Of a stretch of 64,000 nucleotides of DNA, positions 50,403 to 60,270 are shown one piece after another; the stretch's first letter is position 1, and the number at the start of each line of letters is the position of its first letter. The notes beneath the pieces were generated by a model. That model saw only the letters and a program-made list of their open reading frames with translations, was not told the origin of the DNA and searched no databases. The position numbers and the translations under genes were made by a program. The DNA is from Flavobacteriaceae bacterium CG2_30_31_66 (GTDB taxonomy: Bacteria; Bacteroidota; Bacteroidia; Flavobacteriales; Flavobacteriaceae): positions 1 to 64,000 of the forward strand of contig MNYM01000034.1 of assembly GCA_001873065.1 (NCBI GenBank), in the 5' to 3' direction.

Positions 50403-52850
50403 GTGAAAAAACTACTCTTTTTAGTCCTTTTAATTCCTACTTTTTTGATGGCTCAAAAAACCACCATTTTAAAAGGTTCTGTTAAAAACAAGCAAAAATT
50501 ACCAATAGAAAAGGTTTCAATTACTTTTGGAAACACAGGAACTGAAACTGATGAAAATGGAAATTATTCTATCAGAATTCCTATTGATACCGAAATTACA
50601 CTTGTTTTTAGCCACGTTTCTTATCGAACTTTGACAGAAAAAATAACCGCAAATAATAGAAATGGTATTCGCTTTTCACCAACTTTAATTCTTAAAACAG
50701 AGGAATTAAAGGAAATTATTATCAAAGAAAATAAAAAAGAAGCGCAAGGAATTACTAAAATTGACATTAGTAAAGTAAAAAATGTGGTGGGTCCAAATGC
50801 GGGTGTTGAAAATATTTTAATGACTTTACCTGGCGTAAATAACAACAATGAATTGAGTACTCAATACAATGTTCGTGGTGGAAATTTTGACGAAAATTTA
50901 GTCTATGTTAATGGAATTGAGGTATATAGGCCTTTTTTAATTCGTTCTGGTCAGCAAGAAGGTTTGAGTTTTATCAATACCAATATGATTCAAAATATCA
51001 ACTTTTCTGCTGGTGGATTTCAGGCAAAATTTGGTGATAAACTTTCTTCTGTGTTAGATATTACTTACAAAAAACCTTCAGAAACTGCAACTACGATTGA
51101 TGCAAGTTTATTGGGAGGAAGTGCCACTTTTGAAGGACAATTTTTAAACAAAAAATTAAGTATAATTACAGGTGTTCGTTATCGATATAATAGTTTATTC
51201 GTAAATAGTCAGCAAACAGAAGTAAATTTTAGACCCAAATTTACAGACGCCCAAACATTTCTTTCTTATGATTTTTCAGATAAATTTACCCTAAACTTCC
51301 TTGGTAATTTTTCTTTAAACAATTACAATTACAAACCGCTCTCAAGAAGAACTCGTTTTGGAACAATTACAAACCCATTAGAATTAATTGTTTTTTATGC
51401 AGGACAAGAACAAGACAATTATTTGACGCTTTTTGGCGCATTTTCAGCGGATTATAAACTGAATGAAAATTTTACGCTAACAACTACTACTTCAAGATAC
51501 AACACTCAAGAAGAAGAATATTTTGACATTGCAGCTCAATATAATCTGGGCGAAGTTGATGCCAATATTGGCTCTGAAAATTTTGGAGAAGTTGAATTCT
51601 CGCAAGGAATTGGATCGCAATTAAACCACGCACGTAATGATTTGGATGCTTTAATTACAAATTTTGAAATCAAAGGGGCTATTAATAAAGACCAAAAACA
51701 ATGGACTTTTGGTGCAAAATATCAAAAAGAAGACATCAAAGATCGCATTAGAGAATGGGAAGTGATTGATTCTTTAGGTTTTTCAATTCGTCCTCCACAT
51801 CATGTAGGAAATAACCAACCTTATGAACCTTTTGAAGGTGAAATTGTTCCTTTTCAAAACATCAGAAAAGACAATAATGTGACTATAAATCGGGTTTCTG
51901 GATTTGTGCAGTTTGACCAAAGAACTTTTTGGAACGACCACGAAATTTTTTATAACATCGGAATTAGAGCGCACAATTGGAGTGTTACTGGAAATGGAAT
52001 TGACTCAAAAAATCAGACAATTATTAGTCCAAGAGCACAATTTGCCATCAAACCAAATTGGGAAAAAGACATGCTTTTCAGAATCTCTAGTGGATTGTAT
52101 GCACAACCACCTTCGTATCGTGAATTGCGCGATTTTAATGGAAACTTAAATGTGAATGTGAAAGCACAACAATCTTTTCATTTGGTTTCTGGAATGGATT
52201 ATAGTTATGAAATGTGGAAACGTCCTTTCAAATTAACAGTGGAAGCTTACTATAAAGATTTGAATGATGTGAATGCGTATTCTATTGATAATGTGCGAAT
52301 TCGCTATAGAGCTGACAATGCTGCAACTGCTTTTGCATACGGAGTTGACATTCGTTTGAATGGTGAATTTGTCCCTGGAAGTGAAAGTTGGGTAAGTTTG
52401 GGCTATCTAAAAACCGAAGAAAATATCAATAACAGAGGTTTTATTGCAAGACCTTCTGACCAACGAATTAAATTCGGAATTTTATTTCAAGATTATGTTC
52501 CAAATTTACCAAACCTAAAAGCGTATTTAAATTTGGTGTACAATTCTGGTTTGCCTGGAGGTGCTCCTGCTTATGCAGATGTGTATCAATTTCAGCAACG
52601 TTTGCGCGATTACAGACGTGCAGATTTGGGAGTTTCTTACGTTTTTGTTGATGCTAACAAAACCTATCAAACTGGGTGGTTAGCAAATTTTAAAGAGTTG
52701 ACCGTTGGTTTAGAACTTTTCAATATGTTTGATATTCAAAATGCCATTACCAATACTTGGGTAAGAGACGTGTACTCTAAAACACAATTTGGAATTCCTA
52801 ACTTTATGACTGGTAGGGTTTTAAACTTTAAAGTAAGTATGAAATTATGA
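50403..52850 (+). CDS. TonB-dependent receptor with carboxypeptidase-regulatory N-domain
   Basis: The 815-aa outer-membrane receptor starts at GTG 50403 with signal peptide KKLLFLVLLIPTFLMAQ. A carboxypeptidase-regulatory-like domain follows (about 22-105: LKGSVKNKQKLPIEKVSITF), then a plug (VENILMTLPGVNNNNELSTQ, YVNGIEVYRPF) and a 22-strand barrel ending MTGRVLNFKVSMKL. It is not a SusC (no SusD partner nearby). The substrate is unknown; pairing with an M23 peptidase is its only context. Confidence 0.9.
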   Translation: MKKLLFLVLLIPTFLMAQKTTILKGSVKNKQKLPIEKVSITFGNTGTETDENGNYSIRIPIDTEITLVFSHVSYRTLTEKITANNRNGIRFSPTLILKTEELKEIIIKENKKEAQGITKIDISKVKNVVGPNAGVENILMTLPGVNNNNELSTQYNVRGGNFDENLVYVNGIEVYRPFLIRSGQQEGLSFINTNMIQNINFSAGGFQAKFGDKLSSVLDITYKKPSETATTIDASLLGGSATFEGQFLNKKLSIITGVRYRYNSLFVNSQQTEVNFRPKFTDAQTFLSYDFSDKFTLNFLGNFSLNNYNYKPLSRRTRFGTITNPLELIVFYAGQEQDNYLTLFGAFSADYKLNENFTLTTTTSRYNTQEEEYFDIAAQYNLGEVDANIGSENFGEVEFSQGIGSQLNHARNDLDALITNFEIKGAINKDQKQWTFGAKYQKEDIKDRIREWEVIDSLGFSIRPPHHVGNNQPYEPFEGEIVPFQNIRKDNNVTINRVSGFVQFDQRTFWNDHEIFYNIGIRAHNWSVTGNGIDSKNQTIISPRAQFAIKPNWEKDMLFRISSGLYAQPPSYRELRDFNGNLNVNVKAQQSFHLVSGMDYSYEMWKRPFKLTVEAYYKDLNDVNAYSIDNVRIRYRADNAATAFAYGVDIRLNGEFVPGSESWVSLGYLKTEENINNRGFIARPSDQRIKFGILFQDYVPNLPNLKAYLNLVYNSGLPGGAPAYADVYQFQQRLRDYRRADLGVSYVFVDANKTYQTGWLANFKELTVGLELFNMFDIQNAITNTWVRDVYSKTQFGIPNFMTGRVLNFKVSMKL

Positions 52851-52905
52851 TAAAAAAAAGCCTTCTTTTTTTAGGAGAACGCTTTTTATTAACTTCTTAA
52901 AAGAA

Positions 52906-53361
52906 CTATTTTGTTAGAATTTGAGCGGCATGTTCTTTGGTTTTCACATTTGAAATAACTTCTTCAATATAACTATTTTCATCGATGATAAAAGTAGTCC
53001 TGTGGATGCCATCATATTCTTTACCCATGAATTTTTTAGGTCCCCAAACACCAAAAGCTTTTATTACTTCTTTGTTTTCGTCAGCTATTAAAGGAAAAGG
53101 AAGTTCATATTTTTCGACAAAACTTTGTTGTTTTTCTGGTAAATCTGCACTTACGCCTAAAACATCATAGCCTTTTGCTAAAAATAAATTATAATTGTCT
53201 CTCAAATTACAAGCCTCAGCTGTACAACCAGGGGTACTTGCCTTTGGATAGAAAAATAGCACTAATTTTTTTCCAAGATAATCGTGCAAACGAATTGTAT
53301 TTCCTTTTTGGTCTTTAGCCTCAAAAATTGGGGCTTTGTCTCCTTTTTTTAATGTTGTCAT
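52906..53361 (-). CDS. bcp: Thiol peroxidase Bcp (peroxiredoxin)
   Basis: This 151-aa thioredoxin-dependent peroxiredoxin reduces hydroperoxides. The peroxidatic and resolving cysteines are in TPGCTAEACNLRD near residues 46-51, in the 1-5 Cys arrangement of the BCP group. FFYPKASTPGCT and IHRTTFIIDE complete the fold markers. It stands alone between the TonB receptor and nth. Confidence 0.93.
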   Translation of the reverse strand: MTTLKKGDKAPIFEAKDQKGNTIRLHDYLGKKLVLFFYPKASTPGCTAEACNLRDNYNLFLAKGYDVLGVSADLPEKQQSFVEKYELPFPLIADENKEVIKAFGVWGPKKFMGKEYDGIHRTTFIIDENSYIEEVISNVKTKEHAAQILTK

Positions 53362-53549
53362 TTAGCTTTGTTTTAGAGCCTAAAAATACAAAGTTTGTAA
53401 AATTGTTTGACGCATATTTTTTAAAAAGAAATGTTAAAATAATGGTATTTGTCACATTCAAATTCGATGTTCTACAACTTTAAAACTCAAAAAATCTGTA
53501 ACTTTGAGATTTTAAAATTGAAACTTTTAAAATTTAAATTTTATTTTTA

Positions 53550-54206
53550 ATGAATAAAAAAGAACGCGTTGGTTTCATCATCCAAAAGCTACAAGAATTC
53601 TATCCAGAAATTCCTATACCATTAGATCACAAAGATCCTTATACTTTATTGATTGCAGTGTTATTATCAGCACAATGCACAGATGTTCGTGTCAATCAAA
53701 TCACGCCAATTTTGTTTGAAAAAGCGAACAATCCCTTTGATATGGTGAAACTTTCTGTGGATGAAATTAGAGAAATCATCAAACCCTGTGGATTGTCACC
53801 AATGAAAAGCAAAGGTATTTATGGATTGTCAAAAATATTGATTGAAAAATATGATGGTAAAGTTCCTCAAAGTTTTGAAGCTTTAGAAGCATTACCTGCT
53901 GTTGGTCATAAAACGGCAAGTGTAGTGATGAGTCAAGCATTTGGTGTGCCAGCATTTCCTGTAGATACACATATTCACAGATTACTATTTCGTTGGAATT
54001 TAACAAACGGAAAGAATGTAGTTCAAACAGAAAAAGACGCTAAAAGATTATTCCCAAAAGAATTATGGAACGATTTGCACTTGCAAATTATTTGGTATGG
54101 AAGAGAATATTCGCCTGCAAGAGGTTGGAATTTAGATAAAGACATCATTACAAAAACTGTGGGAAGAAAAACTGTTTTGGAGGAATACTACAAAGGAAAA
54201 ATCTAA
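53550..54206 (+). CDS. nth: Endonuclease III lacking the Fe-S cluster cysteines
   Basis: Nth is a DNA glycosylase/AP lyase for oxidised pyrimidines. The 218-aa protein keeps the helix-hairpin-helix (LEALPAVGHKTASVV) with catalytic Lys121 and the catalytic Asp139 (FPVDTHIHRL). The C-terminal segment, where C-x6-C-x2-C-x5-C normally binds a [4Fe-4S] cluster, reads WYGREYSPARGWNLDKDI and contains no cysteine. The only cysteines in the protein are at 43 and 80. It is probably active but cluster-free. Confidence 0.9.
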   Translation: MNKKERVGFIIQKLQEFYPEIPIPLDHKDPYTLLIAVLLSAQCTDVRVNQITPILFEKANNPFDMVKLSVDEIREIIKPCGLSPMKSKGIYGLSKILIEKYDGKVPQSFEALEALPAVGHKTASVVMSQAFGVPAFPVDTHIHRLLFRWNLTNGKNVVQTEKDAKRLFPKELWNDLHLQIIWYGREYSPARGWNLDKDIITKTVGRKTVLEEYYKGKI

Positions 54207-54216
54207 ATTAAAAATT

Positions 54217-54287
54217 AACCGCAAAGACACTAAGAAACCTCAAGAAAAACACTGCGAACTTTGCGAAAACCCTAGCGTCTTTGCGTT
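54217..54287. repeat. GCAAAGAC-type intergenic inverted repeat
   Basis: AACCGCAAAGACACTA and TAGCGTCTTTGCGTTAA are imperfect inverted copies with a GCGAACTTTGCGAA segment in between. Sequences of this style are dispersed in Bacteroidota intergenic DNA. It lies between nth and a terminator. Confidence 0.6.
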
Positions 54288-54300
54288 AAATAAAAACATA

Positions 54301-54331
54301 AAAAAAGCCTCAACGTTTGTTGAAGCTTTTT
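54301..54331. terminator. Terminator after the small sigma-linked gene
   Basis: AAAAAAGCCTCAAC and GTTGAAGCTTTTT form a stem with one mismatch around a GTTT loop. It can end transcription from both nth and the minus-strand small gene. Confidence 0.7.
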
Positions 54332-54337
54332 CCACTC

Positions 54338-54481
54338 TTAATTCAAATTCAATTCAATGAAATTTTTTGATTTTGTTTTTACAATAGTTAGCGATTTGGA
54401 AAAATTAATCAAAAATTGAACTGTTTCTTGTTTTGGTTGCATCTGTATTTCAAATGACTTTTTAGTGTAAAGTTGCATCAT
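54338..54481 (-). CDS. Small protein, 47 aa, downstream of the sigma factor
   Basis: This frame begins MMQLYTKKSFEIQMQPKQET and continues VQFLINFSKSLTIVKT. The MQPKQETVQFL(I/L) core is one I recall from short conserved Flavobacteriaceae proteins; function unknown. It lies 57 bp after the ECF sigma factor gene on the same strand and directly before a terminator, which supports a real gene. Its promoter could be its own or that of the sigma factor. Confidence 0.6.
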   Translation of the reverse strand: MMQLYTKKSFEIQMQPKQETVQFLINFSKSLTIVKTKSKNFIELNLN

Positions 54482-54538
54482 ATTTTAAATTTAATGTCTT
54501 GATTTTAAATTCATAACGATACAATTTTACGTTTATTG

Positions 54539-55126
54539 TTAATTGATTAAAATAATATTGTGTTTTTCAATTAATTTTCTCATGTTGATGAGTGCATAGC
54601 GCATTCTTCCAAGAGCTGTATTGATGCTAACACCCGTATTTTCACTAATTTCCTTAAAACTCATGTCTCTATACATGCGCATAATCAGCACCTCTTTCTG
54701 TTCTTCAGGCAATTCATTGATTAATTCTCTAACATCATCAAAAATTTGTTCTTGAATAATTTGTCTTTCTGCATTCAAAGAATCGTCACTAATAATCGAA
54801 AAAATATCAAATTCATCAGAATTTTTGAAATTTGGCATTCTATTATTTTTTCTAAAATAGTCTATAATTAAATTATGAGCAATTCGCATTACCCAAGGTA
54901 AAAATTTGCCTTCTTCATTATAATCGCCTTTTTTTAAAGTACGGATTACTTTGATAAAAGTATCCTGAAAAATATCATCACTCACGTCTTTATCTTTCAC
55001 CTTACTATAAATGAAACTAAAAAGGCGTTGTTGGTGTTTTTTGACAAGAATTTCTATACACCTTTCTTCTCCAAGAATGTAATTTTTAACTAATGTACTA
55101 TCAGAATTTGTTTGTGTTTGCATCAT
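54539..55126 (-). CDS. ECF-type sigma-70 family sigma factor
   Basis: The 195-aa protein has region 2 (LFSFIYSKVKDKDVSDDIFQ, DTFIKVIRTL, WVMRIAHNLIIDYFRKNNR) and region 4 (INELPEEQKEVLIMRMYRDM, SFKEISENTGVSINTALGRM). This two-region layout is that of ECF sigma factors. No anti-sigma factor is adjacent, so it belongs to the group without an obvious partner. It is divergent from uvrA. Confidence 0.9.
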   Translation of the reverse strand: MMQTQTNSDSTLVKNYILGEERCIEILVKKHQQRLFSFIYSKVKDKDVSDDIFQDTFIKVIRTLKKGDYNEEGKFLPWVMRIAHNLIIDYFRKNNRMPNFKNSDEFDIFSIISDDSLNAERQIIQEQIFDDVRELINELPEEQKEVLIMRMYRDMSFKEISENTGVSINTALGRMRYALINMRKLIEKHNIILIN

Positions 55127-55342
55127 AACTACTTTTTTTTGGAAGGAAAAGATTCCTCCATTTTTCTTAATTTATAACTAATTTAAAAAGTAGTGTTCAG
55201 GTATATGCGTCTTATTTTGTGGGTTTTAACATTTCAAAGATAGAATTAATTTTCAGACCTACAAACAATTTTAACTTTTTGAAATCAATTTTTTTTAGTG
55301 CATGATTTTATTGGTATTTTTATAGCAAATTTTTTGACGTAC

Positions 55343-58132
55343 ATGAATACAGATTTAGCAACTATAAATCCAAAAGAAAATATCATTATCAAAGGGGCAA
55401 AACTCCATAATTTAAGAGATATTGACGTTGTTATTCCTAGAAATAAATTGGTGGTTATCACAGGACTTTCGGGCTCAGGAAAATCAACGTTGGCTTTTGA
55501 TACTTTATATGCAGAAGGTCAAAGACGATATGTTGAAAGTTTATCATCGTATGCAAGGCAGTTTTTGGGAAAATTAAACAAACCCAAAGTAGATTATATC
55601 AAAGGAATTGCTCCTGCAATCGCCATCGAACAAAAAGTAAATGCAACAAATCCGCGTTCAACGGTAGGAACTTCCACAGAAATTTATGATTACATTAAAT
55701 TGTTGTTTGCTAGGATTGGTAAAACCTACTCTCCTATTTCTGGCAAAGAAGTAAAAAAAGACACCGTTTCTGATGTGGTGAAATTTGTGCAAACTTTTCT
55801 TGAAGGAACAAAATTATTATTGCTTTCTCCCATCACAATTTCCGAAAATCGAACTATCAATACTATATTACAAGTGTTGGAGCAACAGGGATATGCTCGT
55901 GTAAAATGGAAAAATACGATGTATAAAATGGCTGATTTTCCGGTGAAAAATTTTAAAAATGAGCCTCTTTTTTTAGTGGTTGACAGAATTATCACCAAAA
56001 ACGACGAAGATTTTTATAATAGATTGGGTGATGCCATTCAAACTGCTTTTTTTGAAGGAAAAGGCACTTGTTTTATTGAAAATTTAGACACAAATAATAC
56101 CGCTGAATTCAGTAATAAATTTGAATTGGATGGTATTTCATTTTTAGAACCCAATACGCATTTGTTCAGTTTCAACAATCCTTATGGCGCTTGCCCAACT
56201 TGTGAAGGTTATGGAAATGTGATTGGCATTGATGAGGATTTGGTAATTCCGAATACCAGTTTATCAATTTTCGAAGATGCAATTTTTCCTTTTAAAACGG
56301 ATTCTTTTCGTCATTATAAAGAAGATTTAGTCGCTGTTGCTTATAAATTTGACATCCCCGTTCACAAACCTTGGTTTGAACTCACTGAAAAACAAAAAGA
56401 ATTGGTGTGGAGTGGTAATAAAAGTTTCTTCGGAATTCATCATTTTTTTAAGGCATTAGAAGAAAAAAGCTATAAAATTCAAAATAGGGTCATGCTTTCT
56501 CGTTATCGAGGAAAAACAAAATGTAGCACATGTCATGGAAAGCGTTTGCGAGTAGAGGCAAATTATGTAAAAGTCAATGAAAAGACAATTACGGATTTGG
56601 TGACACTTCCTTTGGACGAATTGTCCGAGTTTTTCAAAAACGTCACACTTTCTGAATATCAGAAAAAAGTAGCTAAAAGATTACTGATTGAAATCAAAAA
56701 TCGTTTGCAGTTTTTGAATGACGTTGGATTGAATTATTTGACACTCAACAGACCTTCCAACACGCTTTCTGGCGGAGAAAGTCAGCGCATCAATTTGGCA
56801 ACTTCTTTGGGAAGTTCGTTGGTGGGTTCAATGTATATCTTGGATGAACCCAGCATTGGATTGCATCCCAAAGACACTGAAAGATTGATTGGTGTACTAA
56901 AAAACCTAAGAGATTTAGGCAACACAGTGATTGTGGTTGAACATGATGAAGACATCATGAAACAGGCTGATTATATTATAGATATTGGTCCTGAAGCAGG
57001 TACGTTTGGAGGAAATGTAGTTGCGGAAGGTACGTTTAACGAAATTTTACAATCCAATTCTTTAACCTCAAAATACCTCAACAATCAATTAAGAATTGAA
57101 GTTCCTAAAAAAAGAAAAACTTCTAAAAACAACATTCAAATTATTGGCGCAAGAGAACACAATCTCAAAAATATCGATGTTACTTTTCCTTTGGAATGTT
57201 TGACAGTGATTACGGGAGTCTCTGGCTCAGGAAAAAGTACGTTGGTCAAAAAGATTTTATTTCCTGTGATGCAAAAAAAACTCTTTGGTTATGGTGATAA
57301 AATCGGTCAACATAGTGCTATCAGGGGAAGTTTTGAGTCTATAAAACATGTGGAGTTTATCGATCAAAATCCTATTGGACGTTCTTCAAGATCAAATCCT
57401 GTGACCTATATCAAAGCATATGATGACATCAGAGCACTTTTTGCCGCTCAAAAATTAGCGAAAGTCAGAAATTATCAACCAAAACATTTCTCTTTCAATG
57501 TTGAAGGTGGCCGTTGTGAAGTGTGCAAAGGCGAAGGCGAAGTCACCATTGAAATGCAATTTATGGCAGATGTTCATTTGGAATGTGATGCTTGCAATGG
57601 TAAAAGATTTAAAAAAGAAGTTCTTGAAATCGCTTTTGGAGAAAAATCAATTGATGATATTCTGAATTTAACGATTGATGATGCAGTGGCTTTTTTTGCA
57701 GAAAACCTAACGTCCAAAATCGCTCAAAAATTGAAACCTTTGCAAGATGTTGGCTTGGGCTATGTTACTTTAGGACAATCCTCTTCTACCCTTTCTGGTG
57801 GTGAAGCACAGAGAATCAAATTGGCGTCATTTTTAGTGAAAGGCACCACCAAAGACAAGGCCCTTTTTATTTTTGATGAACCAACCACAGGATTGCATTT
57901 TCATGACATCAAAAAACTACTAGCATCATTCAACGCACTTATTGAAAGAGGTCATTCAATTGTGGTAATTGAACACAATATCGAGTTGATAAAATGCGCA
58001 GACTATATTATTGATTTAGGATTAGAGGGAGGCAATAAAGGAGGAAACGTCATTTTTCAAGGCACACCTGAAACATTGGCAACCCATAAAAACTCATTCA
58101 CAGCACCTTATTTAAAAGAAAAATTATTGTAA
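55343..58132 (+). CDS. uvrA: Excinuclease ABC subunit A
   Basis: UvrA finds bulky DNA damage and loads UvrB. The 929-aa protein has two ABC ATPase modules: Walker [16 protein letters not shown] and [15 protein letters not shown], signatures [16 protein letters not shown] and [13 protein letters not shown], and Walker [11 protein letters not shown] and [10 protein letters not shown]. It also has zinc-binding Cys clusters ([34 protein letters not shown]). I begin at ATG 55343 ([12 protein letters not shown]); an upstream GTG at 55298 would add 15 hydrophobic residues. Confidence 0.96.
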   Translation: MNTDLATINPKENIIIKGAKLHNLRDIDVVIPRNKLVVITGLSGSGKSTLAFDTLYAEGQRRYVESLSSYARQFLGKLNKPKVDYIKGIAPAIAIEQKVNATNPRSTVGTSTEIYDYIKLLFARIGKTYSPISGKEVKKDTVSDVVKFVQTFLEGTKLLLLSPITISENRTINTILQVLEQQGYARVKWKNTMYKMADFPVKNFKNEPLFLVVDRIITKNDEDFYNRLGDAIQTAFFEGKGTCFIENLDTNNTAEFSNKFELDGISFLEPNTHLFSFNNPYGACPTCEGYGNVIGIDEDLVIPNTSLSIFEDAIFPFKTDSFRHYKEDLVAVAYKFDIPVHKPWFELTEKQKELVWSGNKSFFGIHHFFKALEEKSYKIQNRVMLSRYRGKTKCSTCHGKRLRVEANYVKVNEKTITDLVTLPLDELSEFFKNVTLSEYQKKVAKRLLIEIKNRLQFLNDVGLNYLTLNRPSNTLSGGESQRINLATSLGSSLVGSMYILDEPSIGLHPKDTERLIGVLKNLRDLGNTVIVVEHDEDIMKQADYIIDIGPEAGTFGGNVVAEGTFNEILQSNSLTSKYLNNQLRIEVPKKRKTSKNNIQIIGAREHNLKNIDVTFPLECLTVITGVSGSGKSTLVKKILFPVMQKKLFGYGDKIGQHSAIRGSFESIKHVEFIDQNPIGRSSRSNPVTYIKAYDDIRALFAAQKLAKVRNYQPKHFSFNVEGGRCEVCKGEGEVTIEMQFMADVHLECDACNGKRFKKEVLEIAFGEKSIDDILNLTIDDAVAFFAENLTSKIAQKLKPLQDVGLGYVTLGQSSSTLSGGEAQRIKLASFLVKGTTKDKALFIFDEPTTGLHFHDIKKLLASFNALIERGHSIVVIEHNIELIKCADYIIDLGLEGGNKGGNVIFQGTPETLATHKNSFTAPYLKEKLL

Positions 58133-58243
58133 TTGTTTGAAAACATTATATTTAGTGAGAAAAATAGTTTTTTGTAAATTAGATTAAAAATTTTTTTTAA
58201 CGATTGTGTTCTGTTAAATGTTAAATTTAGTCTTAAATTTCGC

Positions 58244-58264
58244 CAACTATTTTTACTATAGTTG
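58244..58264. promoter_or_regulatory. Inverted repeat upstream of the first AraC-type gene
   Basis: CAACTAT and ATAGTTG are perfect 7-bp arms around TTTTACT. The second AraC-type gene has a related ACTATAGCTATGG sequence upstream (near 63408), so this could be a shared regulatory site. Confidence 0.4.
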
Positions 58265-58398
58265 AAGGGTAGTCGTTTTAAACATATTTAAAACGAAAAA
58301 CGGATACCAAAAAGCATTACATACTTTAAAAGCGTGCAAAATATTCATTCATTACTGTAATTACAATTATGATTTTAGTACCTATTAAAAACAAGCTT

Positions 58399-58959
58399 AT
58401 GAAAATTTTTATCCAAAACATGATTAGTTTGCGTTGCAAAATGACGGTGCAAAAACAATTAGAAGCACTAAATATTGGTTACCAATATATTGATTTGGGT
58501 GTTGTTTTGCTTGAAAAACCTTTGATTAAAAGCGATAGAATTTTGCTTAAAACAGCACTTCACAAATCGGGGCTGGAATTGATGGATAATAAAAATGCCT
58601 TGCTTATTGAAAAATTAGTTACCATTATCGAAGAAAGCGTTCAATATAGTGATGACGTTTTGCATGTAAATTTATCTTCATTGATTGCTGAAAAAATGAA
58701 CCAGGATTACCATAGGATGGCAGAAATTTTTTCAAAAACAAAAGGCATAACTATTGAACAATTTATGATTTTACATAAAATAGAAAAAATAAAAGAGCTC
58801 ATTATTTACGATAAACTAAGTCTTACTGAAATTTCATACAGAATGAATTATAGTAGTGTGTCGCATTTATCGAGACAATTTAAACAAATTACTGGTTTAA
58901 CTCCAACTTTTTTCAAATCACTTTCTAAAAAACAGCAAGATGATTTTGAGAACAAATAA
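58399..58959 (+). CDS. AraC-type HTH regulator, 186 aa
   Basis: The C-terminal half is an AraC-type domain: KGITIEQFMILHKIEKIKEL, LSLTEISYRMNYSSVSHLSR, then QFKQITGLTPTFFKSLSKK. The N-terminal 80 residues form a small ferredoxin-like fold of unknown ligand. I use ATG 58399 because MKIFIQNMISLRCKM then aligns with MKLYIKYMVSQRCKL of the second regulator at 63457; an in-frame ATG at 58369 would add ten residues. It precedes a GH130/glycosyltransferase pair and is the likely regulator of them. Confidence 0.85.
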   Translation: MKIFIQNMISLRCKMTVQKQLEALNIGYQYIDLGVVLLEKPLIKSDRILLKTALHKSGLELMDNKNALLIEKLVTIIEESVQYSDDVLHVNLSSLIAEKMNQDYHRMAEIFSKTKGITIEQFMILHKIEKIKELIIYDKLSLTEISYRMNYSSVSHLSRQFKQITGLTPTFFKSLSKKQQDDFENK

Positions 58960-59095
58960 TTTTATTTAACCATTTACTTCTTGTAATTATATAACTTATA
59001 CCTCTAATTGTATAAGCATTTCTTATTGTCTTAAACCCACCTTTGGAGTGTGTTAAAATAGTTTTGCACATTCATTTCACCTAAAACACTACATC

Positions 59096-59212
59096 ATGTC
59101 AAAAGAGAAAGAAGGAAAAAAGAAATCGGACAAAACAGCTCCTGCAAAAACTCAAAAAGAAAAAAAAGCGGATAAAATGTTAAAAAAACAACAAAAACCT
59201 TCCATAGACTAA
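59096..59212 (+). CDS. Lysine-rich small protein, 38 aa
   Basis: The frame encodes MSKEKEGKKKSDKTAPAKTQ followed by KEKKADKMLKKQQKPSID. More than a third of residues are Lys, there are no aromatics, and disorder is certain. It starts 12 bp before the GH130 gene and may be a nucleic-acid-binding or regulatory peptide; I cannot assign a family. It could also be a leader, but the start codon and in-frame stop before GH130 support translation. Confidence 0.6.
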   Translation: MSKEKEGKKKSDKTAPAKTQKEKKADKMLKKQQKPSID

Positions 59213-59223
59213 AACAGAAAAAC

Positions 59224-60258
59224 ATGGTAAATGTTACAAAACACGGTATTGTTATTGGAAAAACTGATCACGATTTTGAAAGTGAAGGTGTATTGAATCC
59301 TGCAGTCATTAAAATTGACAAAGAAATTCACCTATTTTATAGAGCAGTTGCTAAAGATAATTATTCAACCATTGGTTATTGCAGATTGCTAAATCCGTTA
59401 TTAGTTGATCATCGAAATGAAAAACCACTTTTATTTCCGCAAGATGACTATGAATGTCAAGGATTAGAAGATCCAAGAATTGTAAAAATTGAAGATATTT
59501 ATTATCTTTCATATACAGCATTTGATGGCATCAATGCTTTAGGAGCTCTGGCAATTTCAAACGATTTGATTCATTGGGACAAAAAAGGAATTATTGTTCC
59601 AAAAATCACTTATGATGAATTCCAACACTTTACAGAAACTGCTAGTACTATCAATGCAAAATACATTCGTTACAATGACTACCAAAAAATCCACGAAAAT
59701 CAAGACCGAAAAATATTTTTGTGGGACAAAAATTTGGTGTTTTTTCCAAGAAAAATTAATAACAAATTTTGCTTTCTTCATCGTATAAAACCAGATATCC
59801 AAATTGTTGTTTCCATTGATAAATTAGAAGATTTATCCCTTCATTTTTGGCAAAACTACTTTAAACATTTTGATGAACACATTGTGATGGCGCCAAAGTT
59901 TGAACACGAAATAAGTTATATAGGAAGTGGTTGTCCTCCAATTGAGACCAAAGCTGGATGGCTCATTATCTATCATGGCGTTCATGACACTGTAAAAGGA
60001 TATGTATATTCGGCTTGTGCTGCATTATTTGATTTAGAAAAACCTGAAATTGAAATTGCAAGATTGCCTAATCCATTATTTTATCCAGAAAAAGCATGGG
60101 AATTGAAAGGCGAAGTTAACAATGTTTGTTTCCCAACAGGAGCTATTTTAGAAGGTGATTTACTTTACATTTATTATGGTGCTGCAGATGAACGAATTGC
60201 AGTGGCATCAGTTGTTTTGGAAGAACTTTTATCGGAATTAGCATTGAATAAAAATTAA
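59224..60258 (+). CDS. GH130-family glycoside phosphorylase
   Basis: GH130 enzymes phosphorolyse beta-mannosides such as beta-1,2-mannobiose or Man-Glc/GlcNAc linkages. The 344-aa protein has the five-bladed propeller style of the family: NPAVIKIDKEIHLFYRAVAK, GLEDPRIVKIEDIYYLSYTA, with the catalytic-type Asp of GLEDPRI, and GSGCPPIETKAGWLIIYHGV. The donor specificity cannot be read from the sequence. A glycosyltransferase gene follows after 12 bp, so the pair may build and recycle a mannose-containing glycan. Confidence 0.88.
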   Translation: MVNVTKHGIVIGKTDHDFESEGVLNPAVIKIDKEIHLFYRAVAKDNYSTIGYCRLLNPLLVDHRNEKPLLFPQDDYECQGLEDPRIVKIEDIYYLSYTAFDGINALGALAISNDLIHWDKKGIIVPKITYDEFQHFTETASTINAKYIRYNDYQKIHENQDRKIFLWDKNLVFFPRKINNKFCFLHRIKPDIQIVVSIDKLEDLSLHFWQNYFKHFDEHIVMAPKFEHEISYIGSGCPPIETKAGWLIIYHGVHDTVKGYVYSACAALFDLEKPEIEIARLPNPLFYPEKAWELKGEVNNVCFPTGAILEGDLLYIYYGAADERIAVASVVLEELLSELALNKN

Positions 60259-60270
60259 AATCATACAACT

